A stretch of DNA of 64,000 bases from Circinella minor (taxonomy: Eukaryota; Mucoromycota; Mucoromycetes; Mucorales; Lichtheimiaceae). The notes below the pieces were generated by a model. It did no database searches and was not told the DNA's origin. It saw only the letters and a program-made list of their open reading frames with translations. Where the stretch lies: contig JAEPRB010000082.1 in the NCBI GenBank assembly GCA_016758965.1, positions 1-64,000 on the forward strand, given 5' to 3'. This document shows positions 11,473 to 23,899 of this stretch, in pieces. Each line of letters begins with the position of its first letter. Position 1 is the stretch's first letter. A program made the position numbers and the translations under genes.

Positions 11473-12629
11473 ATCAACCAAAAACCCTTAGTGTTTTTTT
11501 TGTGTCACATGAATATCACTTACTTTCATTAACGGACCTAAAATATATATCTTTATAAGTAAATAAAATTATGCATAATAATAATATATATAGATAGTTG
11601 TCAATATAAAACTTACGTGCAAACAGATTTAGGGAAGTTATAATAATTTAATGGTGATGGGTATGCTCCACGTTCAATAGTGGCTTCATGAACAATACGA
11701 TCTAATAATAAAAAATAACTAGAGTTAGACCAATACTACTTACTACTCTTTTTTTTTATTTAGTTCAAAATCCAAACAAGTTACTTTACCAATTTCATCA
11801 GTAGTAATACCAGGACGAACAGCTGCTGCACCAATATCTAAAACTTCTCTTGCAACTTTACAAACTTTTCGCATGCCTTCAATTTCTTTTTCATTCAAAC
11901 ATTTAATAGTTGAACTAGCACGTACATTTTGTTCTGATACAGGAATACCAGTTTCAGCATAATCAGCTATAAAATAATAATAATAATAATAATAAATTGT
12001 CAGTTAGGAAGGGGAAAGGGGGTATATAACTTTTTATCAACATAAAAAAAAAAGTTATTTGTTAATTTACGTCTAGCAATTTCAGCAGGTACATGACGTT
12101 TGGGTGAAAGAGGATATACAGCACGTAAAGAACCAGTGTATTTATAGTTAGGGAAAGGATCGTGTGGTTCACCTATTTTATATCATATACATATATACCC
12201 AATGATGATGATAATTTAGAATAACAAAATTTATCAATATATTTTATGCAATATAATATAATATAATATAATATAATATAATATAATAATAATAATAATA
12301 AAAGAGTCATATTTTTTATGTCAAGACTCTTATAATAACGTACTTTCAATTTTAGCTTTATGAACTGCTTTATGTGTACCCTAAATAATATATATCTGAA
12401 CATGTTAAATAATAATGTCAAAAACACATACACTCCTATATATATATATATATATATACAAAGAAAAGAAAAAAAAAAGGAACTCGTTCTATACCCAATT
12501 CTTTTTAAAACATTCTTGTGAACAAAAAAATGAACCTTCAATTTTTAATTTCAAACAAGTAGGACATTGAAGTTTAGCAGGTTTTCCACAACCTACTGTT
12601 TGACACACTTTGCCTTCAGTCGCTGACAT
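10610..12629 (-). CDS. MAP1: Methionine aminopeptidase 1
   Basis: Removes the initiator methionine co-translationally. Nine exons (12629-12495, 12380-12344, 12172-12071, 11966-11790, 11701-11617, 11537-11524, 11352-11020, 10887-10800, 10709-10610) encode 356 residues. The N-terminus is a zinc-finger region with regularly spaced Cys and His ([18 protein letters not shown], then [17 protein letters not shown]) typical of ribosome-associated type 1 enzymes. The catalytic domain shows the metal ligands in [26 protein letters not shown] and QFEHT, in the expected order. The sixth exon is a 14-nt microexon, required to keep frame between CTSV and [14 protein letters not shown]. The start is the ATG before SATEGKVC, 247 bp from the divergent ASCC1-like gene. 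Confidence 0.95.
12249..12290. repeat. ATAAT pentanucleotide microsatellite
   Basis: Repeats of ATAAT or AATAT units inside a MAP1 intron, running into an AAT trinucleotide run at 12286-12300. Confidence 0.8.
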
Positions 12630-12876
12630 TTTTTAAAATAAATAAGAAAAAAAGTAAAGTCAAAGACGAGTCGGGTAGGTCACTTTATTATTTTTTGCCT
12701 TTAAAATAGAGAGGTTCCTTCCTCCGCACTCACCCAGAGACAACCCTATAGAGTGGCTTATTGGTTCAATCTCCCTCCACACATTTTTATATAATATAAC
12801 ATCAAGCCCCGCAAAACATATTCTATTACCTTCTTTTTTTTTATGCAGCCAAAATAGTTTTTAAATAAAAAAAACC
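12630..12876. promoter_or_regulatory. Bidirectional promoter between MAP1 and the ASCC1-like gene
   Basis: The 247 bp between two divergently oriented start codons. The segment is GC-richer than the neighbouring non-coding DNA around 12715-12785. It carries ATTGG near 12761-12765, the reverse complement of a CCAAT box, and a CCCTATAGAG stretch near 12744. Both genes must be driven from here unless one uses distal elements. Confidence 0.55.
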
Positions 12877-14405
12877 ATGGCTAGTAGTAGCAGTAATAAT
12901 GGGCAACGTATTGTTAAATCTATGCAAGGTATTAGTTTAATAAAAGTACAAGGAAGAACATTTCGCGTTGCTACTCAATCACTTGATAATAATAATCGAT
13001 CGGTTACCAAAAAAACATGTAAGAAAATAAACCACTACTACTATTACTGACTACTTGCTGTTGCTATATCTATTGCGTGCATTCGGGTACTCAATTGTTA
13101 AATGTACTATTTTTTTTTATAACAGCAAGTTTAGAAACACCATTGTCTTCTGAAATAAATTCGGATGGAGAAGAAAAAAAAGTAGAAGGCGAAAGTACCT
13201 TATATACCGAAGAATTCGTTACTATTCATCATCCTGTTCATCCTAAATTTCGAAGCTTATTACTTGGCAAAGGTAAAAAGTATCAATGATTGCCCTCCCT
13301 TCCCTTCCCTTAGATATATACATATATATATTCACCCAACTAACAATTGACATTCTAAAAAAAAAACAGGTGGATCTACTTTAAAACGACTTCGTATTGA
13401 AACAGGTGTTCGTATTGATGTCACTAAAGGAAAAGATTATGCATTAATTAAAGGACCTCAAGATAAATTAGATAATGCAAAAGAAGCTATTGATAAAATT
13501 ATTCAACAAGCTTATGATAAAGCACGTGCAACCCATTTCTTATCATTACCTGTAACAACAGCTTATACAACACGAAAATTAGAAGAATTTTATCAATCTA
13601 TTTTATCATCTACATTTAAATGTGATGGCATAGATCCTTCCATTTTAGTTCTTCCTGCTAATATCCATATTACTTTGGGTATATTTAAACTATTACATCA
13701 AACAGAAATTGAAAGAGCTGTTAAATTTTTAAAAGAAGAATGTCCTAAAATTATAAGTGAAGTCATGGCAAATCAAGATCGAGCTTTAAGTGTTCATTTA
13801 CGTAACCTTGCCATTATGCAAAATAAAAATCCAGGTAAAATTAGCATTATTTTTTAAGTATTTTTTTTTTTTTTAATAATAATAATGAAAATTATTTAGG
13901 ACAAGCTCATGTTTTATACATTGAACCAAATGAAGATAATAGAGAAGATCAACCATTAAAAAAATTATGTCGTAAGTAAATAAATGAATTATTCACTATA
14001 TTATTCTTGTATTCTAATAATCCAATCTCTCTCTTTCGGGGCTGGGCTTAAAGATGCATTAATTGACAAATTTGTTGAAGCGGGACTAATGGTTCCCGAA
14101 GATCGACCATTTAAGGCAAGTCAATCCCCCATTCAAAATAATGACTATTATATGATGGAATACTAATAATAATCATTATATATATATAATAGACTCATGT
14201 AACATTGATTAATACATCTCATCGATCTATCAATTCAGAAGATCCTAATAGTAAAAAACGTCGACCTTTTGATGCACGACCTATATTAAAAGAATATGCT
14301 CATTTAGATCTTGGATCAGTACAAATAGATAAATTACATCTAATGAAAATGGGAAGAAAAGGACCTGGAGGAACTTATGTTAGTGAAGGTTGTATATCTA
14401 TTTAA
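12877..14405 (+). CDS. ASCC1-like protein (KH domain plus 2H phosphoesterase domain)
   Basis: Homologue of activating signal cointegrator complex subunit 1, which in animals works in transcription and in alkylation-damage repair with ASCC3 and ALKBH3. Six exons (12877-13018, 13126-13272, 13370-13834, 13900-13971, 14054-14115, 14193-14405) encode 366 residues. A KH domain with the GKGG loop lies around residues 84-150. It is followed by a LigT/AKAP7-like 2H phosphoesterase domain with the two HxT motifs HITLG (H196) and HVTLI (H298). The fifth intron begins AAG|GCAAGT, a GC-AG intron; reading through it would separate FK from THVTLI. The C-terminus LHLMKMG..GTYVSEG fits the family. Adjacent to the bHLH gene, tail to tail. 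Confidence 0.88.
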
Positions 14406-14975
14406 AAATAAAAAACTATTTTTGTTTTTTTTTTATAATATTATGAATCAATAATGACAAATAATTTGAAAATAATTACGTAGTATACTATAAAGGAATG
14501 TTAATAATTGTTATATAATTTGTAATATATATATATATATAAAAGAGAGGTATATATGTATATAAATATAGCTATACATATTCAAAGAAATAAAAGAAAT
14601 AGGTATAAACAAATGAAAACGTAAGAATGAAGAGTTTAGGTTAAGGTATATGTTTTGATCATTTTCTTTCAAATGAAGATAAAAAATTTTTTATAAAAGA
14701 ATAAAGAAAAGAATAGCATAATAATAATAATAATAATAAAATAATATTTGATTTTTTTTTCATAATAAAAGTATATATATATATCATGCAAAATAGAAAT
14801 CTCCATTAAAATCAAATGATAATTACAAACCAACCCTATTATCCTGTTGTTGTTTTTTTCAAGAGGTAGAGTGAATGAGTGAGAGTAAAAGGGAAGAGAA
14901 AGAGAAAAATTAAAGTATCGAATAAAAAAAAAACAATTTCTCAAACTAAATTCTTCTTCTTCTTCTTTAATCATT
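14406..14975. other. Convergent intergenic region
   Basis: Shared 3' flank of the ASCC1-like and bHLH genes. Highly AT-rich, with TA and AAT microsatellite stretches. No gene seen. Confidence 0.5.
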
Positions 14976-15771
14976 TTAACCATCCCTTCTGAATGGATCA
15001 TGAGGACCCGTCATTGCAGTATGAGGTCCCATATCTGTAGAAAGATCCAATGGATGCCCTGATGGTATCATTCCACCTACATGTTGTTGATGATGAGTTG
15101 GAGGTTGTTGACGTGAATCCATTCCTATATTACCACCACCAGTAGAAGGAGGAGGAGGAGGAGGACGTACTCGATACATAGTTAAAAGACTTTCCAATTC
15201 TTGAATTCTTTGTTGATAATCACCTAATCGATCATGTAATACACGAATATGATCCACACTTTTTCGTAAAATAGTTCCTTTATTTGCTTTAGTTGCATCT
15301 CGATCAGGTAATAAAGTAGCTAATTCATTAATTCTTTCATTAATATTATCTCTCCTTCGTCTTTCTACTGCATTATGTGATTCACGTCTTCGTCTTTTCT
15401 TTTCAAATAATTGTTGCATACTATAAATATAAATATATATTGTAAATAAGACTGATAATAAAAACTCACGTGTTTTTCTTTTCCTCTCTCTCTCTCTTTC
15501 TCCTTATTTAAAATAATGGTTTATTTGACAATATTTTCTTACTCTCTCTTTCTCTTTCTCTATAACTGCACGAGTAAAACGCATAGTAACAATATATAAG
15601 GTTTAAATATCCTTCCCTCTTTCCACATACACACACACACATACACACACACATAATATTTTCAATCTACTAGACATACGAAAATAAGGAGAAAGGAAAA
15701 GAGACCGAGAAATAAATTTTGTTCTCTTTTCTTCTTCTTCTCTTCTTCTCTTCTTCTCTTCTTCTCTTTAT

Positions 15772-15816
<45 letters not shown>

Positions 15817-16553
15817 AAAATAAGAAAAATAAAAACTTACTTTCTTTGTTGAGTTTCATCATCAAAACTACCTGCACTTGTGGGTGATACCATTGAAGTA
15901 TCTGATTGTTTTCCTGTAAATGAATGATCAATAGTTGTAGTATTTCCTGTAGGAGTATTAGATGTTGCCATAGACCATTGCTGATCGTTCGATTGTTGTT
16001 GTTCCTGAGAATAATATAAATTATTATCTTTTCTCAAATGAGTTGATTCATCAGAAGTTGATATTTGTTGTTGTTGTTGTTGTGGATGTGATCTTCCAGA
16101 TGATGAAGAAGTAGTAGCTGTAACTGTAACTGCTGTTGCTGCGCCAGCTACTGCGCATGAAGAAGATTGTTGATTAAATGTAGGTGTAGGTGTATTATAA
16201 GATTGTTGTTGTAATGAATATTGTTGTTGTTGTTGTTGTTGTCTTGATGGATTATTAGACGTAGATGATGAGGATGATGAAGGATAAGGTTTAGGTGATG
16301 TAGGTGCAGTACTATTTAAAGACATCATCGATTGTTGTGGTATTTTTTGATTTGGATGAGGTGGTGAATCAAGTAAAGAAGTCGTTAATGGTGAAGGAAA
16401 TGTTTTTTGTTCACTATTATTTCCTATTTCTCCTTGTCCCATAACAGCAGTAGCTGTTGTAACATCATGCGGTTGTTGTTGCTGTTGTTGTTGCTGTTGC
16501 TGTTGTCTTTGTTGTGTATTAAAAGACGGATGTTGGAATTGTACATTGTACAT
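14976..16553 (-). CDS. bHLH-leucine zipper transcription factor (MiT/TFE/USF-like)
   Basis: Two exons (16553-15841, 15420-14976) encode 385 residues. Residues 1-237 are low complexity, rich in Gln, Ser, Thr and Pro, typical of an activation region. The basic region carries the E-box signature His253-Glu257-Arg261 (SHNAVERRRRD). It is followed by helix 1, a loop containing ANKGTILRKSV, helix 2 DHIRVLHDRL and a short Gln/Glu/Leu heptad extension like a zipper. WNKGTIL-type loops are characteristic of MITF/TFEB relatives; these bind CACGTG. The tail is Pro-rich (six consecutive Pro). The intron (421 nt) is long for this window and holds a CTTCT pyrimidine tract and a TA microsatellite. Confidence 0.85.
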
Positions 16554-17947
16554 TATGAATAATATAAACTCTCTCTTTTTTTTAAAAATGGAATCAATCT
16601 AATAACAATAGTAATACTAATAATGATAAATTTATATATATATGCTAATTCTTATAGTTGAACCTAATTGTGTTATATATATATATATTTATATGTTAGT
16701 GTTTTCGGAGTATAGTTATTACAAGTTTTCTTAAAGAAGTAGAAAAAGTGTGAAAAAAAAAAGGGCGGGAAAAGGTTTTGAATAAAAAAGAAAGAGAAAA
16801 AGAAGAAGAAATAAAAAAAGGAAAAGAAGAAAATAAAATAAAATGACGTAGAGATAAACACACAGACACCTTTTGTAAGAAAAAAAAAAAAAAGAGCATG
16901 AGAACAACTTTGGTTTTTGAACCTTGTGACACCAGGTCACGGGCGTTAATGGGTAAAAAAAAAAAAAAAAGACTATATAATAATAATCTAGTGTGGCTCT
17001 GTTAATTATATAATAATAACTTTCCATAGTTTTCTATATATAATAAATTATATTATTTAAATGTTAATAGTAATCAAGTTGAAGTACTAGATTATGATTA
17101 TAAACTTATTTGAAATAATTTCTTTTGTAGAGATGTTTATAGCTTACCTCATATTTATTTGATATGAAAAGTTTTTATATCACTCTGTTATATAATTTCT
17201 TTGTGGTGAAATATATAGTCTAATTCTACTTATCTAAAAAGTTACTTGGTTTGATTGGTTCTAATTTCAGGTGCAGGGTCCTGATGCATCAGCAGATATA
17301 AAATGAATTGTTTATGCATAAAAAGAAAAAAAAATGGTAAAACGTCGATTCATATGTATAATAGAATTTATAAGAAATAATAATTATAAGCAAATTATAA
17401 TTTATATGTATAAACATAGTGACCCCTGCTTTTTTTTTTAAGGAACCAGAAATATGGATTATAAAATCATTTGTAAATACAACATTTTTTGATACCTAAG
17501 TGTAGTACTGTTAAAAATAATTTAGACAGGACAAAAGGAAAAAAAAAGTTACACACACTGTGAGTACGTAGGAGTAATACACACAAAATAGTGTTGGGTT
17601 AAATAATATAAATACAGTTTCAATCACAATAATAATCAATAAATAAGTATTTACTTTGTCATTAGTAAAGTTATTATACTTTATTATTTTATGAAACTTT
17701 TACTTTTTTTTTTTTTGTTTTGTATTTCATGTAAATAGTGTTTTATCGAGTGTATAAAATAAAATTCTTGTTTTTTTTTTACAATATATAGAGAGAGAGA
17801 GAAAAAAAAGTGTGTATATTTAACGAATTATTATGGATGATTAAATGATATGATTTTAAGAGAAAGAAGAAGGGAATTGTAGCAATAGTAAAGAGAGAGA
17901 GAGAGAGAGAGAGGGCTGTCTAAATTGAATTATATATATATTTGTAA
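16554..17947. other. Intergenic: bHLH promoter and PAQR 3' side
   Basis: Purine-rich and AT-rich DNA. The minus-strand open frames at 16673-17027 are simple-sequence (Phe-rich) and not supported as coding. GA dinucleotide repeat at about 17890-17912. No gene seen. Confidence 0.5.
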
Positions 17948-19657
17948 TTATGAAGAAGCAGATGCTGAGCAAAATCCAAAAACTTCACGTTGACCAACAA
18001 AGCTTACAGCAGCAAGATAATGATACCAAATACCACCACAAACAAATAAATGCCATAATTGATGAGAGTGTCCGAGGTGATCAAATCTACCTGGCCAAAA
18101 TGCTTCTGGCCATTGATTTCCGTATACAACTACACCAAGAAGATAACATCCAATGGATTTCATTACGGGTGATAACCATGCGTTCATTGGTTCTGGTCCA
18201 TAAATTGCATATAAGTGTCCCACTGGAAAAGCTGCTGAAGCTGCCATGGTAATAAAAAAAGTAATTCTTAACCATTTCATTTCTAAAAAAAAAAATTAGA
18301 TTAGTTTGATTTTTGCTAGGTTACTATGTTATATCAAATCTATATTATTTATTTATTTATTTTTACCTCGTTTTTCGAACCAATCCATGAATGGAATTAT
18401 AGTTCCAATAACAGCTAATGTTCCAGTACCAGCCATATAGGTATTACGCCACATATCATCACAATAGAATCCATAATACTCAGTCAAGACCACACTGGCA
18501 CATATGAGTACAGAAATTCCAACATAATCAAGACAAGCAACACGTTTAAAAATGGTATAGTCATTAATACCCGATAAAGTATGCCATACAGTTGAACATA
18601 CAAGACATTTACATGCGGCAGTAAAGAATACAGCAAAAATAAGACGATCGATTAAAGGTGCTTCTGAAAGGGTAGGTGAATAAAATAATTCATAAATACC
18701 AATACCAAGAAACACTAAAAATCCAACTAAATGTGTATAAATGTTTCCGGTTTCATTATGCAGGTACAATAAGGAGTGCCAACATTGTGCAGGAGTAGAT
18801 AAAAATCGATATCCAGTTAAAATATGCTAAATAATTAAAAAAAAAAAAAAGAACAATGAGAATTAAATAATTTATTTTTTGAATAAAATTTTAGAAACAA
18901 ATAAAAATAAGCAAACAATAAAAAAAGGTTGTTTTTTTTTTACCTGATTATTTCTCCAGGGTACTGGTAATTCTTCATATAATAATAATTGCATAGCACC
19001 TTTTGTCATGGCATCTTTTAAATGATCCATTTGTAAACTAGCACGACCTGCTACCTTGTTAATTTTTTCATGTACTTTACTACCCATTTGCATAGCACGT
19101 TCAATGGTATCTGAAATACGACTATCTACTTCTTCAATTTTTGACATCATAGCATCAATGGTATCATCCAATGTAGTATCAAAATAATAATCATCTGTTG
19201 AAAATCCCATTAAAGTTGTTTCCAATTCTCGATATTTTTCAGATAAATCAGCTAAAGATTGCTCTAATGTTTGAACCATAAAAGAACGTAATAAAACTTT
19301 TTGTTCATTTGTTGTTGTTGTATCATTATAATGTCGTTGTCGTTGTTGTCCTTCTTCTTCTTCTTCATTATGGGTATCACCCACAATAATAAATAATGAA
19401 CCCGAGGTTTTCCATCGATGATGCCATTCTTGTTCCAATGTTTCCAATACTTCATAAGCTCGTTTTAATTTCGTTTTACTATAGTTTTGTAATCGTTTAC
19501 TGTCATTGTTGACTGAATGTTCAAATTGAGAAAGACGATATTTGAACTTTTGTAATAATGGAGCAAGTTGTTCTCGAAAAAATGTGTCAATGTCAAGTGT
19601 ATCGTCACATGAAGTTCCAGTTGTTGTACTGCTATTGATGGTAAGTAGATTCTCCAT
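17948..19657 (-). CDS. PAQR family membrane protein with long N-terminal helical domain (Izh3-like)
   Basis: Progestin/adipoQ receptor family, seven-span membrane proteins; yeast members affect zinc and sterol homeostasis. Three exons (19657-18944, 18826-18367, 18282-17948) encode 502 residues. The first ~235 residues are hydrophilic and mostly helical, with heptad-like and acidic segments and a Glu/Gln low-complexity insert. The PAQR core begins LPVPWRNNQHILTGYR and contains LHNETGNIYTHLVGF, STVWHTLSG, DYVGISVLI and the C-terminal HSHQLWHLFVCGG with the HxxxH metal ligands. The long N-terminal extension is the feature that recalls yeast Izh3. Membrane location and hydrolase-like metal site follow from family knowledge; substrate is unknown. 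Confidence 0.9.
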
Positions 19658-21663
19658 TGTTTTTTTGAGGAAGGAAAAAAAAAGGGTTTCTTATCAAAAA
19701 AAAAAATATATATATATATAGCGAAGCTATTTGCCTCTTTTTTGTTGGTCCCTCCAAGGAAGTCAAAAGGAAAGAAAAGAAAAATAAAAAAGCTGAGATA
19801 AAATATATAAAATAAAGGTCGCTGTTTATATATCTTTTTATATATATATATATATACAATTAGAGGAAAGGACGAGTAATAAGGAGTGTAACGTGCACAT
19901 ACCTGGAAAACAATTATGGTTCCTTCTCCCTTCTTTTTGGAATAACCTACAAAAATTGGGGGAGAAATAATTTCTGTAAAAAAAAAAAAAAAGTTATAAA
20001 AAACCTTCTTTTTCCGATTATTTCTTTCTTTAAAAAAAAAAACAAATAATAATAATAATAATAAAAAGTTTCATCTTATCGTTTATCCCCCTCATTGTTT
20101 TATTTTTTATCTAAAAAATGAGGTCCTAAATTTGTTTACTTCTTTTAAATTCTATTATATCATCGGAACGAAAGAAGGTTAAAAAAAAAATATTCACAAG
20201 GCGAAAGAAAGAATTTTGGGTTTTTTTTCATGTGACCTTTTAACTTTTTTTACTCTCTTTACCTTTTATACTCTTACTTTTGAGTTTTGATTTAACAAAC
20301 AATTGATTTTCTCCTTAAATTGGATGTGATAGTTTATTTTATTTTATTGTCGTTTAAATGATGATGATCGACATCAGAAAAAAAAAACATAGAGATAAAA
20401 TAGGTTACTTAGCAACTCTATTTTAATGGAAACTCTTTGTTGTCTTGGAATAACAAAAAAGTAAAATCAAAATGATAAGATTTATATATATTACCTATCA
20501 TCCCTCCCCCCTGTTTTTTGTTCAAAACGTTTTGTATTTCCAGTTCATTATTGTCATGGGACTTTTTAAAAACATGTTGATTTTTATTTGATCATTGTTT
20601 TATTGTCAAAAATTTATATCTGAAAGTTCAAAATTTCCTAATCAAATGTTTTTTCCTAAGCTCACATGTTTATAGTAATTATAAACATTATCAAAAAAAA
20701 AAAAGTCTCGTGTATAATCATATTGGTTAAAACAAATTATAATAAAGAAAATTTTATTTTGAATATAGTGTTCCTCATTGTATTGGAATGAATATATATA
20801 TATATATAGATTAGAAAAACTAGTTGACAAAAAAAAAAAAAAAAGAATAAGAGAGACTCAGCATTTATATTATTAGAACATTAATGTATTACATTATATA
20901 TATTTCTTGGCGTATTGTTATTATATGGGATAAGACAGAAAACCTACTAGTTTAGTTGAGAAAGGGAGAGAAAATACAATAAGCATTTATTGTTAAGAAT
21001 TGTATAAATAGATACTAAAACGTTTTTTTTTCTTCCTCGAAATTACGCTAAGACCATCCCTTTTTTAACCTTTTTAAAACAAAAGTCGGTGTTACATCAG
21101 AATCACGATCATTAAAAGTTTGACATTATGTTCATTTTATTTTTTTATTAAACATCCAACTAAAATATTTGATGAATTTATTATTAGTTTGAATACAATT
21201 TAAATCTTATATTAAATGTATTATAAACAAGTAATTACAAATTTATTATATAAAATCAAAAAATACTTATATGCACTTCTTTAAAAAATAGGTTGTTGTT
21301 TTGGCTGTTTACTAAATTGTTTTAAAAAAAAACTTATAATGTATATCTTGTTGTCTAATCCTTTAACGTTAAGTTGTCCTATTGACATACTTGCTCCATA
21401 AATTAACAAATTAAAATCATTTACATATCTTCAAAAAAGATAAAAACACATTTATTTTTGCAAACAATAATAATAATAATAAAAAGGGCCAATTGTGTCA
21501 CTCTAGTGTCGCTGTTATTAAAAAAGTTTCAACTGGAATTTTTCTATTGCGTAAACTCATATAATAAAAACTCACAGAAACACCCTTTATACTTACTTAC
21601 TTTCTTTCCCCCCTCTTCCCCCCCCCTTTCTCTCTCTCTTTGTTTGTCTTTTTGATATCAAAT
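19658..21663. other. Divergent intergenic region, no supported gene
   Basis: 5' flanks of the PAQR gene and the small polyQ protein gene. Many A, T and TA tracts; a CT-rich tract directly precedes the ATG at 21664, as often in fungal core promoters. Minus-strand frames at 19632-19859 and 20642-20830 are low complexity and rejected. Confidence 0.5.
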
Positions 21664-22336
21664 ATGGAACAATTCATGAAAAGAACATTAAAAAGGACTC
21701 GTACTGAAGAAGAATATTACGATCTTGAAGAAGAACCTATAAAACGACATAGAGTAGAATCTATTACGTACGTGTACTTTTCTAACATTGTAGAAAGGTT
21801 TTAAGAGAGAGAATGTATTGTAATGAGTTTGAGCAATATCTTTTTTTTTCTTTTTGCGTGTTGTAATATATTGTTGTATTTTTTTTTCTCCCAGTACTCC
21901 AATGTTGCTTCCCACGTTTTCAACAGCACCTACTTCATTACCAAGTCCTGAAGAAGAATCAATTTACGAATCAATAACAACAACAACAACAACAAATCAA
22001 GAAGCAATGTTAAAATCATTTGTTATTAGTACAAAGAAAAACACTCAATATAATCAAATTAATGATCTTTTACATCAAATCCACGTCATGCGTTATGGGG
22101 ATCCTGAATTACGAGAACGTTGGTGGGAACAGGAACAACAACGACAACAAGAAGAATATAATCATCATTATAATTATCAACAACAACAACAACAACAACA
22201 GCTTAAACAAGAAATACAAATGAATGAATATATTCAACAAGGAGGAAGAGAAGAAGAAACAGGAACCATATATGAATCTGCAAATGCTACTCTTCGACAA
22301 GCTTTCTTACAGCGACATCATCATCATGCTGTATAA
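21664..22336 (+). CDS. Small basic/polyQ protein, function unknown
   Basis: Two exons (21664-21767, 21895-22336) give 181 residues. The N-terminus is basic (KRTLKRTRTEEEYYDLEEE, then KRHRVE) and could serve as a nuclear localisation signal. A Ser/Thr/Pro linker, a Thr run, a helical centre (INDLLHQIHVMRYGDPELRERWW) and a Gln-rich segment follow. The C-terminus ends in ALRQ..LQRHHHHAV-like residues. The splice sites (AC|GTACGT and CCCAG|T) keep frame, and codon use matches neighbouring genes, so I take it as real. I do not recognise the family. Confidence 0.6.
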
Positions 22337-23648
22337 ATCATAAATTGAATAATAATAATAACATGATATTACTGCTATTATTACTTACTGTTACTACTTT
22401 CGTTATCTTAAAAAATAAGTACGGAAAAAAAATACCCTAGCATACCCATTTACACGTAAAAAAAAAAAAAAGAAAATCATACTTCATTCTCTTCATCATC
22501 ATTCTCATTAATAGTAATCCTAAATATTATTATCATCATTTCATCATCAGTATCATTATTCTTATATTCTTTTTCTTTTCCCTTTTGCATAACAAATCAA
22601 AACTTTCTTGCTCTTCTTTTTTTTTCTGATCATCCATAATTACAACAAATAAACTTGCAAAAATTCAATTGTGTGGTATATTGATAATAATTATAACAAT
22701 AATTTGATTATCCCGGTGAACTATCATAATATATATTCCCCGTTACAGTTACGTAAGATCAGTTTTATTTATATGATTTAGAACATCTACAATCTGCTAT
22801 AGTTAAATGTAAATTCACGTGATATCGTAATTAATATAAATAACTTGTCGTTTTAAAAAATTCAGAAAAATTGAGAGACTTAGACCTCTGATAAATAACA
22901 ACGGAATATAAAGAATTGAAAGTTTATACACTTACAAAATAATTACGTATAAAAATGAAAACCGGTTATTTCTATTATTATCAATACAAAATTATTTTGC
23001 TAAATACCTATCATTCTTTGTATTCATAACTTTCATCGCTGTAAGTAAAAAAGATAACATTAGCCAAACTTATCATAGATATTTTTTTTCTTAAAAAAAA
23101 AACACACACACAATCAGACGTTACTATACAGCGCAAAAATAGGTTTTTTATTAGTTCAAAGGTGAAGTTGCTGCGGCGTTATAAAAATCCGTCCTCAACA
23201 TTATGCAAATAAGTTCTTTTTATGTAGTTTTTTTTTTGACAACTCCATTTTTACCCCATCTTTCGTGTTCTACATTATTTTATTCATTTGAATCAAGTTA
23301 TTTTTATACGACATTTATCTATATGGTAATAAAATAAGCTTTAGTTTTATTTATTTTCCTTGACAGTACTTTTTGCTCTGCTCCTTATTTTGTTCCCTAA
23401 CTTCATTTTACTTTTACCAAGTTATATTTTACCTCTTTTTTTTTTTGTTACTATAGTAACAAAATACCTTTTTTTTTCTCCACCTTGCACGTCATTTCTT
23501 TTGACCTTATTGTTGTTGTCCTGACTCCACTTTTTTTTAACTTGGTTTATTATATATTAGATGCGTATCTAACATTACCTTTGGCCAGTGGTAATTTATA
23601 AAATACACGAGTCCAAGAATTATTGGTTTACTTCAATGTTTTCCAAGA

Positions 23649-23720
23649 AGTGAATGAGAGTGAGTGAGTGTATGTGAGCGTGAACGCGTATGTGAGTTGA
23701 GTTAGGTGAGTGAATGAGTA
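23649..23720. repeat. GTGAGT-like degenerate simple repeat
   Basis: A stretch of repeated GAGTGAGTGAGTGT, ATGTGAG and AGGTGAGTGAATGAGT units. Simple sequence of no evident function, about 70-130 bp upstream of a TATA-like CTATAAATATATATC at 23789. Confidence 0.6.
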
Positions 23721-23899
23721 AAATGGAAAGAGGGAGAAAGAAGGAGAAAGGGAGTTGTACAAACCAAACCAGCTACTAATCACTGTTCTCTATAAATATA
23801 TATCTTCAAAGGAATGATTGGGTAGGGTGTGGGTCAAAAAAAATTTTTAAAGAAAAGAAAGGTACGTAACGTTACTATAGAAAATATTTTTATTATTTC

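Noticed and set aside
16673..17027. Three overlapping Phe-rich minus-strand frames
   Set aside because: Simple purine/pyrimidine tracts upstream of the bHLH gene, no start context, no domain.
17950..18252. 100-codon plus-strand frame
   Set aside because: Antisense to the last PAQR exon, whose HxxxH motif and frame are clearly conserved.
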